The notes under the pieces are model-generated. The model did not search any database, was not told the origin of the DNA, and was given only the letters and a program-made list of their open reading frames with translations. Shown here piece after piece: positions 18,605 to 23,467 of a stretch of 23,467 nt of DNA. Numbering within the stretch: the first letter of the stretch is position 1; the number at the start of each line of letters is the position of its first letter. A program made the translations under genes and the position numbers. The DNA is from Cylindrodendrum hubeiense (lineage: Eukaryota; Ascomycota; Sordariomycetes; Hypocreales; Nectriaceae), in contig JAANBB010000549.1 of NCBI GenBank assembly GCA_014621425.1, positions 1 to 23,467 on the forward strand, in the 5' to 3' direction.

Positions 18605-19159
18605 TGTGACGCTTCCTCGCAAAGACGCGAGCGGACGAAATAGGAGCCCCAGTAGCCGTGCAGCCGGGGTTGAAGGCCTTGGGAATGAAATTCGATTCTA
18701 AAGTGAATGCAAGTCAATATTTGAACCATTCTCATTCACCCGGAAGGGCTGGCGTTAACGTGTGGGGGGAGGTGCTTCGATGTGTGTTTATAGTAGAGTC
18801 AGATTGAGACCTGTGGTGTCTGTCGAACAAACTACATATGAAATGGCACGTGATTATTTTCTTCCATGCGGGATGAGATCAGAAGATCTCACACCCTACA
18901 CGTATTCAAGCCTGATTGGATATTTGGCTGGAAGCTTGGCTGGGTGCCGTTCCAGCTACGCAGCCTGATTTCCAAATTACAACTTCAACAATGCGGGGTT
19001 TTTGGACCCAACGATCCATCATTAAAGGCTTCTACTGTAAGTGCCCAAAAGATCATAGGACTTCCACCTTTCGTTCTAAATTATATATGTTTCGCTTCGT
19101 GCTCCACGTCCACTCTCCTTAGGCTAATCCATGAAGGCTTACCATCTTAGCTTTACACC
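18605..19159. promoter_or_regulatory. Shared divergent promoter region, peptidase-TPR / membrane protein
   Basis: These 555 nt separate two outward-facing genes. A plus-strand TATA-like TTATATATG at about 19081-19089 lies about 75 nt upstream of the ATG at 19160. I see no gene here. Confidence 0.45.
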
Positions 19160-20320
19160 ATGCACAGCACCCCTGAATACCGCACTCACATCGCTAACGA
19201 GCTCTTTGGCACAACAAATCGCGAATTCCAGCAATACTTCAAGTTTTACGACCAGTTGGTGGTGCCAGATAACGATGTTCATATCGTCCAAGTCGAACAG
19301 CCGCAGCCTGGTGATCTAACTCCAATCACGCATGCTGACATGCTGGAAGCTTTCAGAGTCATCCGAGGTGATTCCACTAGAACTTTAGACGAATGTTCCG
19401 AAGAACTTCACAGGAAACTGAAAACGAAGCATTCTCGACCACGTGTCAAGTCTGTAGTGCTGGTGGCTGCCCGTGTCATGTTTATGTTCGACCCGGCAAT
19501 GAGCGAGAGACATGGGTCTGATTATAACATTGGGAGTTTTAAACCCGTGTCATGGAATCCAGTCCAGTCCTTGCATGACTACGTTTTGGAATGTTTCCCT
19601 AGGACATCAGCGAGCTCTGAGAGCGCCAAGAATGCTATGGCTGATCGGCGATCCATCAAGGCCTGGAAGCTAAAGACTCGATCCGGTATCATATTCAAGG
19701 GAACAGACAATCTTGCTCAGCATTTGTTGCTTGACAGTCGGAATAGAGTCCTGTATATTTTTCACCATACATCATTTCTGAAAGCTCAGTTACGTCGTTT
19801 TCAAAATTCCAGCCCCAACACAGAAGAAGATCTACGTCTGTCGCTCCAAAGGTAGGTGAGAGACATTCCTCACTTGGTGTAATAAGTAATCATAATGCTC
19901 GTTAGGGGTTCTCTTCCACCGCGTCTGCTTGCAGAGACACTTCACTCGCTACAATCAATACTTTTCCAATTTGGAGATCGTCGATCCATGAAGATTTTGA
20001 GGCGCCTAATTAAAAAGAAGGAGTTTGATGGAGACTGCACATGGGATGAAGGGAATACGACGTTTAAGAGGTCGTTGCATACTGACGAGTATTTTTACTG
20101 GGGGCACCGACTGGTTGAACTCCACAACACAGTAAGGGATCGGCGCCCTCGAAATCAATTTGAGCGGTGGATCAAGTGGCGAACTTCTGAAAGTAACGCG
20201 TTCGCTATTGCACTCCTAGCTTTGGTCATTTCGGTTGTAGTAGGGCTACTTTCACTCGGATTGTCGGGGTTTCAGGCCTACATTACGTGGAAAGCATGGA
20301 AAGACTCACGAAGAACCTAA
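19160..20320 (+). CDS. Fungal protein of unknown function with C-terminal membrane anchor
   Basis: Exons 19160-19851 and 19906-20320 give 368 aa. The 54-nt intron (GTAGGT...CGTTAG) splits the Arg codon before GSLPPRLLAETL. The N-terminal two thirds is soluble and mixed charge, with YILSS-like motifs absent and no domain I can name. The conserved-looking core is LPPRLLAETLHSLQSILFQF, then YFYWGHRLVELHNTV and RPRNQFERWIKW. One hydrophobic helix follows near the end (FAIALLALVISVVVGLLSLG) with a short basic tail KAWKDSRRT, so it is probably tail-anchored or single-pass. I know this C-terminal layout from many filamentous-fungal proteins without function. It is divergent from the peptidase-TPR gene, and its 3' flank holds repeat A copy 2. 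Confidence 0.75.
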
Positions 20321-20712
20321 TGACCATTCACACAGTATCAATCGACAGATACATAGTTGATTGTGGTCATACATGATGAGATGACTGAGGATGAAGATGG
20401 TGGGTGTAACATGAGGGATCAACGAGATCAAACTCGATGGTGGACAGCGAGTAAGAGTATGCAGACCATTTCATGATACTTGCTTTCAACTCTTCTCAAT
20501 TGATGGAATCTAATTAATGTCATCAAGAAATTGACACCCACTCGGCGTTATCCTTGAATCAGGCACTTAATGCCTTTCTGGTGACAAAATCGATGTTGAC
20601 GGCATCATGACTTGAGCATGCTTACGTAATCGAACCTCGTACGTGAAGACGCGTTCTGGACCAAGCTCGCATCCCATCTTCACATGCACCACCACCATCT
20701 CGACAAGACGCA
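20321..20712. promoter_or_regulatory. 3' flank of membrane-protein gene and ARP6 promoter
   Basis: This contains repeat A copy 2 and then only 166 nt before the ARP6 ATG. No gene is seen. Confidence 0.5.
20426..20546 (+). repeat. Repeat A, copy 2 (direct repeat)
   Basis: Partner of 15163-15283 in the same orientation, 5.26 kb away. It starts about 105 nt after the stop codon of the membrane-protein gene, so it lies in that gene's 3' flank. Confidence 0.93.
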
Positions 20713-22096
20713 ATGGCTGGAGGACGCAAAGCCAAACCCGCGAAACCAAAAGCGCCGACAACCACGCTCGTCATCGACAATGGCGCCGACACCCTGAAGG
20801 CGGGCTTTGTGCGCGGCGGCAAAATCGACGAGCCGCGCATCATCCCCAACTGCATCGCCCGCGACCGCTCGAGAAAGGTCTACGTTGCGTCGGACCTCGA
20901 CAAGTGCCGCGACTTTGGAGAGATCCAGTTTCGCAGGCCGGTGGAGAAGGGATTCATCGTCAACTGGGAGGCGCAGAAGGAGATCTGGGACCACGAATTC
21001 TTCGACGACAATGCCCCCATGAAATGCGACCCGGCCGAAACACGACTGATTCTGGGCGAGCCACCCAACGGACTGCCGATGCTGGAAACAAATTGCGACC
21101 AAATCGTTTTTGAGGAGTATGGCTTCTCTAGCTATTACCGCGGAATAGGTATGCATCGCTCGCCAACGAGGCGTCGTCGCAAGCTAACCCAAGCTAGGCC
21201 CAACATTCAACGCCTACCACGACATCCAGAGCATGTTCCAGACTCCAAAGGATGCTCCCACTGTCTCGAATGCCCCATCCGAAGCCGTCATGGTTATCGA
21301 CTCAGGCTACTCCCACACAACCATCACCCCGCTGCTACAGGGCCGACCATTGCAATCCGCAATTCGAAGACTCGACGTCGGCGGAAAGGTCTTGACGAAC
21401 TACCTAACACGGCTCATCTCCCTCCGCCACTTCGACATGCGAAACGATACGTACATCGTCAACGAGATGAAAGAACTGTCTTGTTATGTGACGTCCGATT
21501 TCAAGTCGGACATGGAAAAGTCGTGGAAGGGAACACGAGGAGAGCGACGTCCTGATTTCGTCTCGGGAGGCGGTCTCGCCAAGGACTATATTCTGCCGGA
21601 CTTCCACGCCCGCTCAAAAGGAATCCTCTGCGACTACGAACCTGCCCGACACTCAAAAGCGAGAAAGGCAGCCGGGCAGTCGGAGGAGGATGCCTTGACG
21701 CTGCGCAACGAGAGATTTGCGGTCCCGGAGCTCATCTTCAGCCCTGCTGATGGAGGAATTCGGCAACCTGGCCTGGCCAACCTCATCCAGGACTCACTGA
21801 ATGAACTTCCGGCCGGCCTCTGGCCAAGCTTGTTGGCCAACATTGTCGTTGTGGGCGGCAACGCGTTGTTCGATGGCTTCATTCAGCGCCTGCAGAAGGA
21901 GGTGGTCCAACGAGTCCCCGACGACTGTATTGTCCGAGTTGCGAGACCAGCGGACCCAATTACCAACACATGGTACGGGGCTGCTAACCTCGCAAACCAT
22001 TCTCAAATCAACAAACTGGCTGTCACTAAAAAAGAGTACGAAGAGCACGGTGCCGCTTGGGTTGCCCGCAAATTCGCCACTGGTCTGGGAGTATGA
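20713..22096 (+). CDS. ARP6: Actin-related protein 6 (SWR1 chromatin-remodelling complex)
   Basis: Exons 20713-21148 and 21198-22096 give 444 aa. The 49-nt intron (GTATGC, GCTAAC, AAGCTAG) splits a Gly codon and restores YYRGIGPTFNAYHDIQ. The actin fold is clear: phosphate-1 loop TLVIDNGADTLKAGF, phosphate-2 region VMVIDSGYSHTTITPLL and adenosine motif NIVVVGGNALFDGF. Family members act in the nucleus as a subunit of SWR1, which deposits histone H2A.Z. Length and the NWEAQKEIWDHEFF and ETNCDQIVFEEYGF segments favour ARP6 over other actin-related proteins. It has GC-rich codon usage and marks the return to conserved sequence after the accessory block. Confidence 0.93.
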
Positions 22097-22250
22097 GGCA
22101 TGATGAAAGATGGCCCATGACATGTTCAGGGTTACGGATTCCCGTTGAGTACTGTACATACTTTGCCGTTCCGACTAGACCACTTTGTGAGTGGCAGGAA
22201 TGTCGAGGATGGAAGAGATCTACTTCGTGGACTGCCTGCCTCGGTAGACG

Positions 22251-22296
22251 CTGGACTTTGCAAGTCAGAGTGGCTAGAATATCCTACAAAGTCCAG
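22251..22296. repeat. Perfect 10-bp inverted repeat
   Basis: CTGGACTTTG (22251-22260) pairs with CAAAGTCCAG (22287-22296) across a 26-nt loop. It lies about 155 nt after the ARP6 stop and may be a structured 3'-UTR element or chance. Confidence 0.6.
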
Positions 22297-22371
22297 TGAA
22301 GGACCCCATTGCCCCACTGCCATTGGGATCACAAGGCTGTGGTTGGCAGCCAAGGGGATATTCTGGATTTG

Positions 22372-22538
22372 CCACGTAGGATGTTGGCACGAAGGGCACA
22401 GGTGATACTGCCATACCGAGTGGACTGTTCGATGGCGTGACCTATAAATCCATCTGCCACTACTCTCGTCCTGGCTGCATTGCCAAGGCACGCATTGTGG
22501 TTGTGTCACCTGTGCCCTTTGAGAGATGATCCACGTGG
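22372..22538. repeat. Imperfect inverted repeat with ~34-bp arms
   Basis: Arm 1 (22372-22405) runs CCACGTAGGAT...AAGGGCACAGGTGA. The reverse complement of arm 2 (22506-22538) runs CCACGTGGAT...AAAGGGCACAGGTGA. The outer and inner ends match well while the middle does not. The spacer is 100 nt. Confidence 0.55.
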
Positions 22539-22834
22539 TCCTTGGGAGTCAGTGGCCTGTTACACTGGTCTACCATGTTATTGAGCGAAGTGCGATGAGA
22601 GCATTGGCTGTTCGCACCAAGACCAATCCGCCGGTAACAGCGACGTCTGTGAGAACAGATGTACATGGTCTTTCATCCGCTATAGACTACAACTACTATG
22701 CTCATTAGGGGCGGCTGTGAACATGATATAGCTTATTCAAGTAGAAACATGTAGCCAGTCTAGCAAACACTCCTCGGAGTCGTTAAAGCACTCCAATATT
22801 ATCGGGTATCTTAATAAAAGTCCAACCAAAGAAA

Positions 22835-23467
22835 TCACTTTCCGCCGTCCACGCGAACAATTATCTTTCCTCCGCTCGAGCCCTTCTTCAACTGTTCAAA
22901 AGCCTCGTGCGTTTCGTCAAAGTCGAAGACGGAATCTATCACCGTCTTCACCTTGCCCTCGACCATCCACCCGACGATCTTCTCCAGAGCAGGGCGGTCG
23001 TTGTAGATGTTGAAGGCGACAAACTTGCGCTTCCCGCCGCCCAGAAACCCCGGCAGCAGCAGGCTCCGGGCGAGGCTGGTCCCGCTGCTGCACGAGACGG
23101 CGCCGCCCACGAACACGTACTTGCCCCCGGGGAGGAGGAAGTTGTGCGACGTCGCGTACAGGTTCGGCGGCGAGTTGCCCACGTTGTCGACGATCAGGCT
23201 GAAGACTTGGCCTTTCTTCTTCAGCGCGTCGATGACGCTGCCGGCCTTGTAGTCGATGATGTCATCTGCGCCTGTTTCTTTGCAGAGAGACGCTTTTGCG
23301 GTTGAGCACGATGCCGTGACGTGGCAGCCGAGCACCTTGGCGATCTGGATGCCGAACAGCCCCACGCCGCCGGAGCCGCCGTTGATGAAGACGCGGTCGC
23401 CGGACTTGATGTGCGGCGCAATGGTCAGGTACGGCCGTCAGCGCGGCCGTGGGGGCGCCGGCGGCCC
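22835..23467 (-). CDS. Quinone-oxidoreductase/zinc-type MDR dehydrogenase, partial, frameshifted
   Basis: This is the 3' portion of a gene running off the right edge; the stop is at 22837-22835. The reading frame from 23431 down gives TIAPHIKSGDRVFINGGSGG, with the Rossmann motif GGSGGVGLFG, followed by ADDIIDYK, LIVDNVGN, LPGGKYVFVGG and a C-terminal GGKIIVRV. This is the MDR (quinone oxidoreductase / RTN4IP1-like) cofactor-binding and C-terminal region; such enzymes reduce quinones or enones with NADPH. Upstream of 23432 the matching residues (AAGAPTAALTA) lie in another frame. Read straight through, the downstream frame hits a TGA near the edge. One extra base at about 23432 explains this, and no plausible intron does. 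It is either a pseudogene or a sequencing error. Confidence 0.75.

Larger units (their letters stand above)
22097..22834. other. Intergenic between converging ARP6 and oxidoreductase genes
   Basis: There is no convincing gene. A minus-strand frame of 125 codons (22132-22509) lacks any recognisable motif. The stretch contains two inverted repeats, listed separately, and presumably both 3' ends. Confidence 0.5.

Noticed and set aside
8353..20320. A canonical fungal NLR (NACHT or NB-ARC domain) in the cluster.
   Set aside because: I found no Walker A/B or other STAND NTPase motifs in any of the four genes; sensor-type repeats occur without an NTPase.
15163..20546. Repeat A copies as long terminal repeats of a retrotransposon.
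   Set aside because: They are only about 121 nt, lack TG...CA ends, and the interval holds no gag, reverse transcriptase or integrase, but two ordinary intron-containing genes.
22132..22509. Minus-strand frame of 125 codons between ARP6 and the oxidoreductase.
   Set aside because: No recognisable motif, plausible introns or family resemblance. It overlaps inverted repeats in a convergent intergenic region.

Overview
The window reads as nuclear DNA of a filamentous ascomycete (Pezizomycotina). The genes are broken by short introns of 44-58 nt with GTRNGT-type donors, CTAAC/CTGAC/CTAAT branch sites and YAG acceptors. The protein families seen (HeLo domain, fungal chymotrypsin-fold peptidase-TPR proteins, fungal single-pass membrane proteins, ARP6) also fit. 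I see no bacterial operons, CRISPR arrays, rRNA or tRNA. Species cannot be named from the sequence.

Layout. (1) 1-4351 is visibly GC-rich: the 3' end of a Cys-rich zinc-binding protein gene, a 1.9-kb intergenic stretch full of small tandem duplications, and an aldo/keto reductase of the D-arabinose dehydrogenase (Ara2) type. (2) 4774-20320 is visibly less GC-rich and looks accessory. It holds a secreted beta-lactamase-fold protein (4774-6661), a small secreted Cys-rich protein with a Kex2-type site (7378-7868), a HeLo-domain pseudokinase (8353-10128, minus), a large kinase-SEL1-ankyrin protein (10664-14814, plus), a peptidase-TPR protein with a Cys in the nucleophile position (15382-18604, minus) and a C-terminally membrane-anchored fungal protein (19160-20320, plus). 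(3) 20713-23467 returns to conserved sequence: ARP6 of the SWR1 complex, and the 3' part of a zinc-binding-type oxidoreductase gene with an apparent frameshift at the window edge.

The centre is the interesting part. Two divergent gene pairs lie side by side, each sharing about 0.53-0.56 kb of upstream DNA. In the first pair, a HeLo-domain protein carries a kinase-like domain lacking the catalytic Asp and faces a kinase with all catalytic motifs fused to SEL1/ankyrin repeats. This recalls the animal RIPK3-MLKL and plant MLKL logic of active kinase plus pseudokinase executor. In the second pair, a trypsin-fold protease-like domain with an H-D-C triad is fused to at least eight TPRs and faces a membrane protein. 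Together they suggest a fungal non-self recognition or regulated-cell-death locus without a canonical NACHT/NB-ARC NLR. This is inference from domain architecture and gene arrangement.

The locus carries rearrangement scars. A 139-bp piece of a kinase-ankyrin paralogue (15286-15424) is fused to the 3' end of the TPR gene, so the last 13 codons and stop of that gene are antisense to the copied exon. All six exon differences between the two copies are synonymous. A 121-bp direct repeat (15163-15283 and 20426-20546) brackets the second gene pair. Both point to recombination among family members.
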